Shown here: positions 34,646 through 46,344 of the stretch, piece after piece | How the letters are laid out: each line of letters starts with the position of its first letter | How positions within the stretch are numbered: position 1 is the stretch's first letter | Source of the DNA: Hyposmocoma kahamanoa | Taxonomy: Eukaryota; Arthropoda; Insecta; Lepidoptera; Cosmopterigidae | NCBI RefSeq assembly: GCF_003589595.1 | Contig: NW_020656077.1 | Coordinates: 8,391,874 to 8,455,873, forward strand | Reading direction: 5' to 3' | Length of the DNA: 64,000 nt | The notes under the pieces: model-generated | Told to the model about the DNA's origin: nothing | Seen by the model: only the letters and a program-made list of their open reading frames with translations | The model's database searches: none | Position numbers and translations under genes: made by a program

Positions 34646-34884
34646 TGAATTTCCGATATTTATGTCTCTGTTTGATATGAGATGATTGGAAGAATATGTA
34701 CTATTTTAGAATTAGTTACAAACATGCCTTTTTATCTCCAATTTCTCTTAAATGGAGTTAACAGTTGCGGCATTTTGTAATTTATATGAGCTCTATTAAA
34801 TGTCTGAATTTGATAGTGACAAATAAATCTAGATGAACCCAAACTGACGTTTCTTACTTAAGATACTATGGAATAACGAGTGTA

Positions 34885-34990
34885 GATGTTATACGCCCGA
34901 AACGTTTGTTTGAAGTCGCAAATATACGTGATTTATGGTTTCATGGTTTCATTTCCAATGTGTAACAATTGCGAAAACCTAAGAAACCTA
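34885..34990 (+). mobile_element. Family E diverged 3' end
   Basis: GCCCGAAACGTTTGTTTGAA, AATATACGTGATTTATGG, TTTCATTTCCAATGTGTAAC, CGAAAACCTAAGAAAC. Confidence 0.55.
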
Positions 34991-36879
34991 TATAACTCTG
35001 GATTTGCAACATTGTACAGAAAATATCATATTTAATAAGCATAGATATATCTATACGGTTTAAGCATTATTATTATTCAATAAGGGCTTGATTATGTAGA
35101 ACATTGTCTTTTTGTTATAAATTCAATATGGGCTCATTTGGTTACAATTAACAACATTGTATTAAGCTTACAACAATTACACACTCTATATTATACATCT
35201 AACACTCTCAAAATTGTTTATTACATTTAACCATTTATAACTGTGTGCAAGTTAAGGTCACCGATATTCACCAAATATTCGCTATAATTTATACAGTTAT
35301 CAATATCTTTACTGACACACGTGAAAGGTATTCGACCGAAATGGGCACCCTGTGGTACTGTGCCGAAATGCTAAAGAGTCCCCGTCAATGACGAATGTAA
35401 GTTTTAGATAGGAAACCGTATATAGTAATACATATGCCTATGTCAGGTTAGACTCGAACCACAGCAGCCATTACTGATGTTGTTTAGTTTTAATAATAGA
35501 ATAATTTGGATCACTCTATCGCAAGCGTTGTTAAAATCTATTTGAGCACACCAGTCCACACCTATACATGAGTCAGTATAATATATTCAACTAGGTTGCT
35601 TGTTCGTGATAAGCCTCGTTCGTTTGTTTAACATGAGGAAATCGTATTAATAGAAATGTATAAATAAATTATTCTACAACAAGCGTCATAGTACATACAT
35701 GTGCATTTATATAGTCCAAATATATCTCAAATGGCAGGGACTTACACCAAATTCAAGATAGTTATGAGCATAAATTTCTCTTTCGAAGTAACTTCTACCA
35801 TATTTGTTATGTTTACGTCTTTCTTTCTCTAAGATTGAAGTGTCATGGTATAGACTGGACTTAAAGAAATCGTATTGGTTTCACACGGTGTGGTAATACG
35901 GTTTGGTACTCAACTGAAGAAAGAAAACTTTCTAAGTGGTAATCATCACGAAGGAAGTCACATCAGGAAGGATCACGAAAAAATCACTATATTCAAAATA
36001 TAAAGTAGCCCTGAAACATAGAGCATGACTGTCAAATCAAACATTTTTTGGAAGTAAAAACTTATAGTCTTGCATAACTACTGCATGCTGAAGGTTTTTG
36101 AATGAAAAGTTGAACACAAAAATAACAGGCTTCACTCTGCACGACACCTCACTTTTTACAGTAAAAGAGTCGAGACATTCGCTTTGGTTTTAGAACATGA
36201 CTGACTCAACGGGATCTACTAACTTGAATAAGAAAAGATACTTAGTGTTGAAAATGAATTTGATTCATAAATGAAGTTCACATGTTACGTCGCCTAAGCT
36301 GTTTAAGGCTAGTTTGGATGTATTATCCCGAGAGGGATAACTAGTGGCAGTTTGAGCCCACATTGTCTAGAGTATTAAAACACTTATTCCTGCGGCTCCA
36401 ACTCGAACCGCCCAATTTTAAAGTCATTGTGCGTCTGAATATAGGGGTTCGGTGGCCGTGGATTTAACCGTATGGGATATCAAATCGTACGTGAAAGTTT
36501 AAATGTCTATATATTCTCAGCCCGCCGAGTTTATACTACTCTTGGAAAGTAGTTTAACTTCATAATAAGGGCGAGCGCACCGATATCTGGAGTCGAGCCA
36601 TTTTACTGCTTGTTTATTGATGCCGCGTGAGAATCTAATTTGCGCTAAATGTTTAATGCATCGGGAGTTTCGGAAGTAGATATATTTAGACCGTTATAGC
36701 CACTAAGCTAGAAAACGAATCACAAGATAATGAATCCACAAATGAATGAGACTAGTCCTTACCAGTCTCATTAGACTCTTTAATTGACATTAGTCAAAGT
36801 TGAGTCGGTAAGCCATTGACTAAGTAGAAGGAGCCACCATATTCTATTTCAGTTTTCTTATAAGTACTATTGACACTTA
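34991..36879. other. Intron sequence, nothing recognised
   Basis: No convincing exon, repeat family or structure apart from the 9-bp hairpin at 36745. Confidence 0.5.
36745..36772. repeat. 9-bp hairpin
   Basis: AATGAGACT and AGTCTCATT around a 10-nt loop. Confidence 0.8.
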
Positions 36880-37046
36880 GCCGCTCACGCGAGATGTTTT
36901 TGTTGGTAGTACGGAGGGTATTTATTTAGCAATGCAGAATAATAATTTTTATTCATAATAACTTGTATTTAAACTGAATCCTTTTCTATTTTGCGAAACC
37001 AAATAGCCGCCATTTTGCGATAGGAGGAGCGCATCGCGTGAGCGGT
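36880..37046 (+). mobile_element. Family C element, copy 3, large internal deletion
   Basis: The 5' tip GCCGCTCACGCGA is joined directly to GATGTTTTTGTTGGTAGTAC, which lies ~430 bp into full copies. The 3' end is intact (GCGCATCGCGTGAGCGG). Confidence 0.82.
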
Positions 37047-37139
37047 TCTAATTTTTTTTCAATTTTATTGAACGTCACGATTTTTGACCTCCCTGATATT
37101 CCATTGTTTTTGTGAAATTACTTCAGTAGTCGTTTATAA

Positions 37140-37262
37140 TTATTTATACAACAATGTAAAGGTATCTGGTTGAGTGAAAAACAAATTTCTCACAGATGGC
37201 GCTACGTACGCTCGTTTAAAACCAAAAAACAGAGATTTGCACCAAGCGCATATAATTATTTT
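37140..37262 (+). mobile_element. Family F SINE head fragment
   Basis: GGTATCTGGTTGAGTGAAAA, CTCACAGATGGCGCTACGTA and CCAAAAAACAGAGATTTGCA match 48998-49100 and 45860-45890. Confidence 0.65.
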
Positions 37263-38329
37263 GCGTGTAAGTAGCATGTAAGTAGTAAATTATACCAGTA
37301 GCTTTTCAAATAATTTCACTGGTCACCGAAGATTTGTGGGAGAGATAGTCGTGCTTGTTGTAATTCTTAAAGCAATCCGTGAAAACCCTGAAGTACAGAG
37401 TTCTGACTCTCTAAGTCGTCGTCGAATAACTGTATTTTGTACCCCCTGAAACATCTGCAGCATCTCTTCCATATTACGCTTGGAAATGCTGGTTGTCTTT
37501 CCCGGAGTTCAAATTAACCTGCGCTATCTCTTGAAGAAAGTTTCCCCTTATACAACAGCAGGTCGAACAACTCCATCCATCCATCAGTTAGAATATGGCT
37601 CTATATAGCCTTATCGCAATTTTGTGAGACAAATACTCTGTCAATCGTGTCGTGATTTTGTTCAAAAATAATGTGGGCTGGTATCATAAAACATCATTTC
37701 CTGTCATTAACAATACCGAATTTTCTCTTGTGATCAACTTTCCATAAACTTAAGTGTTAACACCATTTTCATGCACCTACAATCCACTATCTCATATTTC
37801 ATTATAAATCTCAATGTTCTAGTTCAGAAATACAATTAATTGTGTATACAACACTAGAATAGACATTATTTTAGCTGAACAAACACATTTCCTGTATCGA
37901 ATAGTGAAAATGGAATGTTTGTTCTACGCTTCATTGATCCTCCGCGTTGTAGCGTCTACGAATTATCAAGTTCTTATGTAATTACTGTAAGTGTGTTGTG
38001 TTTGTAACTAATGTCTTTTGCTTGCTAGCGTGTAGTTTGAGGAAGTGTAAGGTAAATATTGTCTGTCTTACACTGTTTCACAAAGCAATTCGAATGTAGA
38101 AATTTGTTGTTAGGTGTTTTATTGTTACCTACGTTATGTTACGTTAGGTTCTATAAACATAAATCTGTATTTGTTTGTAATAGAGCAGTTGGAAAAGCTC
38201 CTTCTCTGCGATACGATACATTTATGGCATGTGAAAAATTGTCGTGGATGATTTACTGTTGTAGTACCATTTACTAGTACAGACATTTCCACATTCTTGG
38301 GACGTGTCAAACAGAATTCGACAATTATG
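37263..38329. other. Intron sequence, nothing recognised
   Basis: AT-rich; short frames only. Confidence 0.5.
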
Positions 38330-38475
38330 GTTGCCCAACGGCTTACACTGTGGACGCTGGAGGTCCTGGTTTTGAGTTCTGATCTGGGTGTTCTGGGAAG
38401 TCCCCAGAGTGAATTCCGTTGCTCTGCTAATCATAGTACAGGGATTTCCCTAGTTTGAGGCTAGGCCATTGATGT
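38330..38475 (+). mobile_element. SINE-like fragment related to 40000-40130
   Basis: GAATTCCGTTGCTCTGCTAA, TCATAGTACAGGGATTTCCC and TCTGATCTGGGTGTTCTGGG compare with GAATGAATTCCGTTCCTCTG, CTCATAGTACATGG and GATCTGGGTAATGTCC at 40060-40125. Confidence 0.45.
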
Positions 38476-38534
38476 AATTGTCTGGTACATTATTGTTATT
38501 AATTTGGATATCCATTTTTAACCTAGTCCACAAA

Positions 38535-38745
38535 AAGGAGGAGGTTCTCGCTCCTCTGGCATTTGTGAACTGATTTTGATGATTCTTTTTTTGTTGGAAA
38601 GAGGCCCAGGCTTACTATTGGTTTCATTTAAATTTGAAGAAAATATTCCAGATGAATCGGGTTTCACGCACTTTCCGGTAACCGATTTCAATGAACTTGA
38701 GATCGATTTTTTTTATATAAAAGTTATAAGTATAATTATTACGCT
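38535..38745 (-). repeat. Family I repeat, reverse
   Basis: AAAGGAGGAGGTTCTCGCTC, GAACTGATTTTGATGATTCT, TTTTTGTTGGAAAGAGGCCC. Confidence 0.6.
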
Positions 38746-38754
38746 CGCCTCTCC

Positions 38755-39005
38755 CATGGCCTAAAGGATAAATTTTGAACTTTTTAAATGGAAGAGGCGG
38801 TATTCTCCGGCATTGGCACAGTCGGCCGGGGTCAGGGGCTCAGGTTCGAGAACCGGCAAACAATACGTGCCGTGGCGAACAATACGTGCCGTATCCAACA
38901 GGACGGCTTTCAACATTTGTGCTGGAAGCGACACGCCACAGAACTTCAACCGCCTCAAACTGCTAGTAAGGCTAACTGGAATTAATTATTATTATTACTA
39001 TAGAA
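38755..39005. repeat. Repeat-like segment with TTA-repeat tail
   Basis: CGGTCAGGGGCTCAGG-like GC-richer stretch, an internal 22-bp-spaced duplication of AACAATACGTGCCGT (about 38862 and 38879) and a tail ATTATTATTATTA. Several overlapping short open frames on both strands; none convincing as a gene. Confidence 0.35.
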
Positions 39006-39284
39006 TTGGTAGATTGATCGTCTGATTATTGCACGCAACAGTAAGCGCAAAAAAGCAGTCAACCAATTATTAAGAAACAATGGCGGTCTGAAACGTTCGT
39101 GTGTTTAAATATTTAAACAAAACGTGTATCGAGCGAACAGAAGAACGATCGAATTTTCCGCTTCGTTAGGAGAGGGCTAACGAACCGCATGCAGCTCGGA
39201 TTTGTGAACAGGAGAACGGTTTAGGTATACAATTACTTGATAGATGGAACCTTACAACAGCAGTTATAGAGCTCGGAAAGAGTT

Positions 39285-39480
39285 CATCGGGAGAATTACT
39301 GCCACCTTACCTATTTCTGCCACCAAGCAGTAACGCCAGCATTACTGTGTTCCGGTTTGGAAGGGTAAGAGTGCTGATGAAAATACAGGTACATGGGACT
39401 TGTTAACTTATATCTCAGGGTGACGGGTACAGTGACAATGTCCCTACAATCTTAACGATTTAAAGCTCTGTGTGTAGTCA
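39285..39480 (+). repeat. Family H repeat, copy 5
   Basis: TACTGCCACCTTACCTATTT, CATTACTGTGTTCCGGTTTG, TATATCTCAGGGTGACGGGT. Confidence 0.65.
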
Positions 39481-39734
39481 TCCCGTCACTTGATATTATA
39501 AGAAAAGTCCGCCAGCAGACCCAATGGAGGTTGAGAACTTCACACGTTTTCCAAAGGTTGTGAACCTTCTTCGACGTGAGCTTTCATCACGATGTTTCCT
39601 TCACCGAAAGGCTTCCGCTAAATTTCAAATTAAATTTTGCACATAAATTCTGAAAAACTCATAAGTGCGAGGCCGGAGCAGTGTTTGCTATTAAGAATGA
39701 ATAATATTGAGTATTATTTTTTTTATGATTACTA

Positions 39735-39985
39735 AGTGGCGAGACGAACAAGTCATGCGTCTGGTGGTCAGCGACACGCCTATCCATAACAGTTGCAGTG
39801 CCATTCAGAATTTTAAATCGCAAAGATCTTATGAGAATTGACAATGCGCTCATCACACTGAGACATAAGTTGACAAGTGCCTGTAATTTTACTAGTAGAA
39901 GGGTAAGCTGCTAAACCGGAACGCAGTAATGCCCACATTACTGCTCACCTGGACAACTCTTTCATTAGAAGCTCTACTGCTGTAA
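39735..39985 (-). repeat. Family H repeat, copy 6
   Basis: Inverted relative of copy 5, 250 bp away: GACACGCCTATCCATAACAG, ACTGAGACATAAGTTGACAA, AAACCGGAACGCAGTAATGC. Confidence 0.65.
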
Positions 39986-40004
39986 ATTGTTTGACGACCT
40001 CGAC

Positions 40005-40132
40005 ACTGTGAGCGCATGACGACGAGGTCCCGACTTCGGGGAATAGACTTTTCTAAATTGATTCCGATCTGGGTAATGTCCCGGAATGAATTCCGTTCCT
40101 CTGGTACTCATAGTACATGGAATTTATTATAA
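40005..40132 (+). mobile_element. SINE-like fragment related to 38330-38475
   Basis: CGACGAGGTCCCGACTTCGG (decayed B box) followed by the body described for 38330-38475. Confidence 0.45.
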
Positions 40133-40184
40133 AACATTTAACCTAACCTAATAATTTCTTTGCGATAAGCATCCTAACTATCCA

Positions 40185-40283
40185 AGGATACTTATTATAT
40201 AGGAATGATCTTCCACCTAAAGTATTTTCTATGCGCTATGACAAGGGGTTCTTCAAAAAGCGCGTAAACAGGGCTGTCAAATG
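40185..40283 (+). mobile_element. Very short LINE C-terminal remnant
   Basis: Frame YRNDLPPKVFSMRYDKGFFK then KRVNRAVK and TGA. This matches WNxLPxxVFxxxYxxGxFKxRVNR, the last ~30 residues of several insect LINEs. Confidence 0.5.
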
Positions 40284-40332
40284 ATGACAGCACGTAGGTA
40301 GTTAGAGATTTCTCTACACATTAGCCCTCAGT

Positions 40333-40835
40333 CATCGAACATATAACCAAAAATAGAGACAAAATAATGGCCATCCATCCCTGGCGACTTATCAGGCAAA
40401 TGGGCCTTGTATCATTTTTAATCATCAACTCTTGTTTGCTCTGAAATCAGTAATTAGAAAGCTGAAATAGTACAGCGCCAACAACTGACCTGTGTACAAA
40501 CAGGTCGTCTCAGTATATTCCAAAAATGTTCTGTATTTATTGCAATAAATATAATATCTTTAACCACTGAGGGCAGTTCCATTCGGTGGTGTGGGAAAAA
40601 CAGCAAAACATCTAATTACAAAACCAATCGGTAAAAAAAATCGGTAATAAATATGTAATTTTTAAATTTTCGTCAATTATAGCAAAGCTTGTTTAGCACT
40701 TAAACTGGTCGATTTGACGTGAAACAATTGACCTGACTGGCCAATCGGAGCGCAGTTGTCAATCGGTGGCTGAATAGTTTTCATACAAATTAAATGTCAT
40801 TTCGTCTCTATCTATCTCTGGTTATATACTAGATG
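40333..40835 (+). mobile_element. Family D element, third copy
   Basis: Tips CATCGAACATATAACCAAAA and CTCTGGTTATATACTAGATG. Collinear with the other two copies. Confidence 0.8.
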
Positions 40836-41566
40836 CTCCACTTAACACAACAAAAAATATCCCGAAAGATTTTCCCGGTATCGTTATAAATTGGTTTTCG
40901 GGAAAAAAGTCGAGCAATCGTCATTTTGAGCAAATGCAATGTAGGACTTCTGATCGGTTCCTGGAATTTACTCTTTGACACCAGGAGTGTAATTATCAAG
41001 CACGCCATTATTACTACCTTTACAATCATAATATGCGAAAGCGCGCTGTATCAGAATTGTTTTTAACAATGAACCGACGAGCAGAATTAAAACTTGCTGA
41101 TACCTCTGACGCCGCCCGGGTTAACCGACTTTGTTAACAGAGAACTTTAAAAGATCCGCGACGAACGCAACTGACTCCACTTGTGGAAAGTATTCAACGA
41201 AGATATTGTGAGAAAGTTTCTAGAAAAAGCTGAATTTAAATTAAGTATTCAAAAGCGCATCGGATTAATAATATTTAGTTCCAAAAAAAATTACTATAAA
41301 GTGCCGACAAGAAGAATTAACCCACTTACAAATATGGAAATGGGACCAAGTTGTTAGTTGGTTTCGCCAATATAAATATTGAATTATTAGCGATTGACAG
41401 TTTCCATTGCACGCGATTGAAACCCCACAACCCTGCTATTGATATTAATAGCCATGTAGCCAGCTCAATGTAGGCAGCAATACGGTTCAATATTACATCA
41501 ACAAATATTTCAATTCTCGCCTCTCTCATCCTCGTCCAGACTTTTCCCACCGAAGATGCGCGAGGA

Positions 41567-41649
41567 GAGAATAGAAATTACATGGCAAAATTTCACTTTA
41601 CTGGAGGTGGAAAAGATTTGACATAAAATTTCTATTCTCGTCTCGTTTT
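41567..41649. repeat. 13-bp inverted repeat bounding 83 bp
   Basis: GAGAATAGAAATT (41567-41579) and AATTTCTATTCTC (41637-41649). Confidence 0.8.
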
Positions 41650-42009
41650 GTCTCGGTGTAAGTACCGAACTGCTATGACGGTAAAGTTTGCTGACTATAC
41701 AGATCTTTCCCCATTAGATAACGTTGCACTATGTTCCAGTTTGAAGGGCGAGAATGGTGTTAATAAGTGGTTCTTTATTGACTCCAATTATGAAATGAAA
41801 ATTTATTTCTGTAAGCTTTTTAATTTTCGTAGTGGGCACATAAGGATCAAAGAGTGTCAAACGTAGTTTCAGATAGAGTGTCTTCTGCTCTTCAGCTTTT
41901 CTCTTTGGCAGATATAGCGTAAACGTTACGTGTATATATTCGTCATCCTCGTCATCATTCCAGCAGCAGTATACGTATATGTATTATAATAAAATAAAAA
42001 TATATTTTT

Positions 42010-42540
42010 CACTTCACTAGCTCGGAAACGTTTTCTCCCTCATTAGAAATCTTCGCGCAAAAGCGTCTTTTACACGCTAGCGTGGAAAAGGTTTTTGAAA
42101 TTTGAACTTGACGATGGACTGTCGTACACGTCATCTTTCTTTCGATGAAAAAGAAAGATAATGACACGTTCAACTACGCGATTTGCCGTACATTACTCAT
42201 TTAACTGCCTCAGTGGCCGCACGGTTACCATTGCCAATCCAGGTTCGATTCTCGGGCATTTTTTGTTCATGGCATCCGCGACACAGGGTTTCCCTAGTGC
42301 GGGGCTATGTTGAGTATGTGCGTTATTGTTATTATAGTTCAACTGTTTTTCTTTCATCTACCATTTTCATTGCTATAGTGAGGTGAAAATTTGTCTGTTT
42401 CGATCGGTAGCAAAGTTGTTTTGCGTCTCGTGTCTTGAAACCCTCGCTACGTAATCTATTTTTGAACCTTCTCTTGCTCAGGTTTCAAAGTTGTTGCACT
42501 CGCGTCAAGCAACAACTTTGCTTTAAAAAACTATATTTCT
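42010..42540 (-). repeat. Family J repeat, copy 2, reverse, carrying a SINE
   Basis: TCACTTCACTAGCTCGGAAA, CGCTAGCGTGGAAAAGGTTT, GTTCAACTGTTTTTCTTTCA and CTATAGTGAGGTGAAAA mirror copy 1; the SINE is at 42203-42336. Confidence 0.65.
42203..42336 (+). mobile_element. Family B SINE, copy 6, internal deletions, inside family J
   Basis: ACTGCCTCAGTGGCCGCACG head, B box GGTTCGATTCTCGGG, then a jump to GGCATCCGCGACACAGGG. It interrupts a family J repeat. Confidence 0.8.
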
Positions 42541-42599
42541 CCACAAAAAAATAACAATAATTACATACTAATATGAAATACAATTTAATAATTTCGATA

Positions 42600-42845
42600 T
42601 ATGAATAAATAAATATATTAGACAACGTTGCTCCAATCCCAAAGTAAGTAACTAAACAACTTGTGCTATGGAAATCGGAAATAACGACGGTACCACAAAT
42701 ACTTAGACTCGAGACAATAATATAGAAAAGTAAGTCTACTACATTGACCTAGCCCGGGTTCAAACCCGAGACTTCAGAAACGGCGACACCATGGAAACTG
42801 GTGTGCAAGCCATTCTACCACAGAGGTCGCTGGTTGCTGAGTTTC
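42600..42845 (-). mobile_element. tRNA-like SINE, minus strand
   Basis: Minus strand: GACCTCTGTGGTAGAATGG (A-box-like), ACACCA-GTTTCCA-TGGTGT (anticodon-arm-like), GGTTTGAACCCGGGCTAGG (B box). The T stem does not pair and the variable region is long, so this is a SINE head and not a tRNA gene. Confidence 0.5.
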
Positions 42846-43078
42846 AGTCTTCACCTATAGCTGTGTTAAATTAAACAACAGCAATTGTTAGCAACAGCAA
42901 TAAACAAATCAGAAATTATTTCTATAGTGGCAGATTTGGTGAAGACTGTCACTGTATTTAGTAGGAAAATTAGCGTTAACTTGTTTTTTTATTAATATAA
43001 CATTTAATATAGTACAAAATATAGACGTTTGAAATAAAAATACATATTTAATTTTGAACAATATCCGCTCTTCAAGCT

Positions 43079-43128
43079 CTAAACCAAATGGTCCTTCGAT
43101 TCCGGATCCACAGGACCATTTGGTTTAG
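43079..43128. repeat. Perfect 17-bp hairpin
   Basis: CTAAACCAAATGGTCCT (43079-43095) and its exact reverse complement (43112-43128) around a 16-nt loop. Confidence 0.92.
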
Positions 43129-43679
43129 CGTGAAAGTGTCCATGATGCCATAATACGAATATTTACTTACATGTTTATTTTATAATTTTATTTAAACTTT
43201 ATTGTACAATATACACAACTAAATGGCAGACTTCATGCCCTAAGGCATTCTCTACCAGTCAACCATTGGACCAAACAGAAAAAAATGTTGCCTGTGCTAA
43301 CACCAATTCACATTATCATTTGTAGAGTTTCTCATTTTCTTCATAAATAACCAAAACGATATATGTATTTATAAATAAGTTCAAATTGAAGTCGCTTATA
43401 AAAAATTAGAATTAACGCAAACCTCGCATAAAGTAAACGCGAATTAGATTTACGTAAGCGAAGTTGACGAGAGAAACGCTCAAACAGGTCTGTAGGGGTC
43501 CAGTGCCGCGGCACGACTGCCTGCTAGCCGTTGACACGGAGATATATTTGAAGTAATTTACTAGTGAGGTTAACCACATCTAGTAACGTAACAGAAATTA
43601 AGCTAATCTTCGGGATAAACATGTTTAATGTTCAACATCTAAACATCATTGCTACTATTACACTCTTAATATCTCTTTA

Positions 43680-43795
43680 AGCGCAGGTGCAGATGAAATT
43701 ATAAGCATGGGACTTGTCAACTTATGTCTCAGGGTGACGGGAGCAGTGGCAGTGTCTCTCAGATCTTTGCGCTTTAAAACTCTGTCTCACTTACC
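43680..43795 (+). repeat. Family H repeat, copy 7, partial
   Basis: GGACTTGTCAACTTATGTCT, CAGGGTGACGGGAGCAGTGG, CAGATCTTTGCGCTTTAAAA. Confidence 0.6.
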
Positions 43796-43916
43796 ACCAG
43801 GTCTTTCTTCGTTCCGTCACTTGTTATCTAAAGAAATTACTTTCATATTCAATTAATAACACATTTTAAACATGTTCAAATGCTTATCCACTATCACACT
43901 ACATTGTACATAGAGT

Positions 43917-44052
43917 TTTAGAAAAAGACGGTCGACTGATTTCGGCTTTGTTGAGCAAAGTGTCTGTCACCCAAACCTGTGTGATAATCAGTCGACAATT
44001 TGTCATTTGTACGAGGGAAACGGTGCCCTACAATCGAATATCTTTTTCTAAA
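43917..44052. repeat. Nested inverted-repeat structure
   Basis: Outer arms TTTAGAAAAAGA (43917-43928) and TCTTTTTCTAAA (44041-44052). Inner arms GTCGACTGATT (43931-43941) and AATCAGTCGAC (43986-43996), with CTTTG/CAAAG inside. A third small stem AGGG/CCCT lies near 44015-44030. Confidence 0.8.
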
Positions 44053-44542
44053 GCTCGTGTGTAATATGATATTGTAAATAGCTTGAAACTGCTTTCTCCA
44101 TTTTCAGAACTTGACTGATAATGTCGATACTTCTAATCAACGTTATGTCAACTTTAATTTTTAGGTATTTTCTGGTATTTTTGGAAACAGTCATATTTAT
44201 TTAGTATTTTGTGAATAGAAAATCAAGGAACACAAGACAAAATAAAAACCGAAACAGTAAAACAAAAAAAAAACGAATTTTGTGAAAAACAAAAATAAAA
44301 GTTAAAGTCAAATAAATTGACGATCATTGGACTTGACGTATCCTTGGAATTAAAATTTTACCCGGAATTGTAACTCTATACCCTGATTGACCCCAATCTG
44401 ATATGACCCACTGAAGGCGAGGCTTATTGCCTATAAACTAAATATTTATATAAAAAGAAAAAATCACCAAGACTTGGCTGTATGGTATCAAACCTTTGTC
44501 TTTTCCTTTACGGAAGGAATGGAAACTAACAACATAATAATA

Positions 44543-45141
44543 GGGGTTAAAGTATGAAATTGCCGATTTGTAATGAAAATCTAAATTGTTTATTTTTTAA
44601 ATTTTTAACAAATTTATTTANNNNNNNNNNNNNNNNNNNNNNNNNNNNNNNNNNNNNNNNNNNNNNNNNNNNNNNNNNNNNNNNNNNNNNNNNNNNNNNN
44701 NNNNNNNNNNNNNNNNNNNNNNNNNNNNNNNNNNNNNNNNNNNNNNNNNNNNNNNNNNNNNNNNNNNNNNNNNNNNNNNNNNNNNNNNNNNNNNNNNNNN
44801 NNNNNNNNNNNNNNNNNNNNNNNNNNNNNNNNNNNNNNNNNNNNNNNNNNNNNNNNNNNNNNNNNNNNNNNNNNNNNNNNNNNNNNNNNNNNNNNNNNNN
44901 NNNNNNNNNNNNNNNNNNNNNNNNNNNNNNNNNNNNNNNNNNNNNNNNNNNNNNNNNNNNNNNNNNNNNNNNNNNNNNNNNNNNNNNNNNNNNNNNNNNN
45001 NNNNNNNNNNNNNNNNNNNNAAAAAAAAAAATCACAGAAACCATTTGAAAAAAGTTTCATTCGAAAACCTCAAACCATGAAGATTCTATGAAAATTCAAA
45101 GAACCTATTGCAATAAAACGGCAATTTCATACTTTAACCCC
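44543..45141. mobile_element. Mariner-like inverted-repeat element containing assembly gap 2
   Basis: Left end GGGGTTAAAGTATGAAATTG and right end CAATTTCATACTTTAACCCC are perfect inverted repeats (23 bp) flanked by TA. The interior is mostly the 400-N gap, so a transposase could be hidden or absent. Confidence 0.75.
44621..45020. other. Assembly gap 2 (400 N)
   Basis: Exactly 400 Ns, inside the mariner-like element; preceded by AT-rich and followed by an A-run. Confidence 0.98.
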
Positions 45142-45468
45142 TAATATTAGCATACCGTGTTTATTTCACTACAGTTCTAAACCTCGTAAATGGAAAATTT
45201 TGAATATCAATCGGAATCTGATTATAGAAGTGTACACATTGCCCCTTCAATGAATAAAGAAACAAAAAACAAATAAAAACAAAACAGGTTCATTAATTAA
45301 GTTCTATTAGTGTTCGTTATCAAAATGATATATGAAAAACAAATTATTGAATATTTTATCGCACTAAAATGGTTTGCGGATATGTGGATGTGGTGCTCAT
45401 AAAATGTTTTAACGACCGCACAAACATTACAATACTAGTTATAGGAAGCCCAAATCATCAACGTTTAA

Positions 45469-45766
45469 CCCTTTGACCGCGGTGGTTATTTTAAAGCGTC
45501 TTACATTAACTTGGTTGATAGCCAAATGAGTCCCTTTAATTTTCAATTGAAATTAATAAATAAACATTAACTAACATGTTAACATTATGTGTTAACATAT
45601 TTGTAGTTAAGTAAGGATCCATAGTTGCATTTTTTGTTCAGTTATGTTCTTCTTTGCTTTAGGAGATTTGAATTAATTTATGGTGGAAATTCATAACGTG
45701 TCACATCACTACTGACGCTTGACGTCTAAGGAATTAAACTGATTTTTGTCACTGCCGGCCAAAAGG
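45469..45766. mobile_element. piggyBac-like non-autonomous element (TTAA target)
   Basis: TTAA|CCCTTTGACCGCGG ... CCGGCCAAAAGG|TTAA. TTAA duplication and a CCCTTT tip are typical of piggyBac-type elements. 298 bp, no coding. Confidence 0.65.
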
Positions 45767-45902
45767 TTAAATACTAATGTACCGTTAATTATTAATACAA
45801 AGATCAAACACTAAAATTAAATATTATTATAATTAAAGCGACATCTGTGGTCAGTCGCTGGTAGCTGTACAGGTACCTGGCTGAGTGAAAAAACTACTAA
45901 AA

Positions 45903-46342
45903 AAACCGACCTCAAAAGTACGTGGAATTACGTCTATTTGCTAAGTATTATTGAAATATCCCCTAGTTCGCCACTATACAGGATTTGACACTGGAGATAA
46001 TAAAAATCGGTTCTCACTACTCAAAGTATATGGAGAGAAAAACGCCTTGAATTGGAGAAATAGCAAAATCAACCATTAAAATAATTGCTCCTAAATTAAA
46101 GTTAGGCGCTATTTATAATAAAAATGAATCTTCATGTGTGAACAGCCACCCTTCGAGGTGGATGATTTTTTTCAAAATGAAATGAGACCACTATGGAAGT
46201 ACCCCCTTTCCAACAAAAAAAGAATCATGAAAATCGGTTCACAAATACCGGAGTTATCGCGTAACATACATACAAAAAAAAGAAAAAAAAAAGAACATAC
46301 AGTCGAATTGAGAACCTCCTCCTTTTTGAAGTCGGTTAAAAA
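45903..46342 (+). repeat. Family I repeat with AACCGAC/GTCGGTT ends
   Basis: AAACCGACCTCAAAAGTACG at the left; CCTCCTCCTTTTTGAAGTCG then GTT at the right: short inverted ends. Interior has CCCTTTCCAACAAAAAAAGA and ATCATGAAAATCGGTTCACA. It sits inside family F sequence. Confidence 0.6.
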
Positions 46343-46344
46343 CA

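Noticed and set aside
42755..42840. tRNA-like cloverleaf on the minus strand
   Set aside because: T stem does not pair and the variable region is too long; a SINE-type tail follows.
44547..45060. Long open frames across gap 2
   Set aside because: Same artefact; no real sequence inside.
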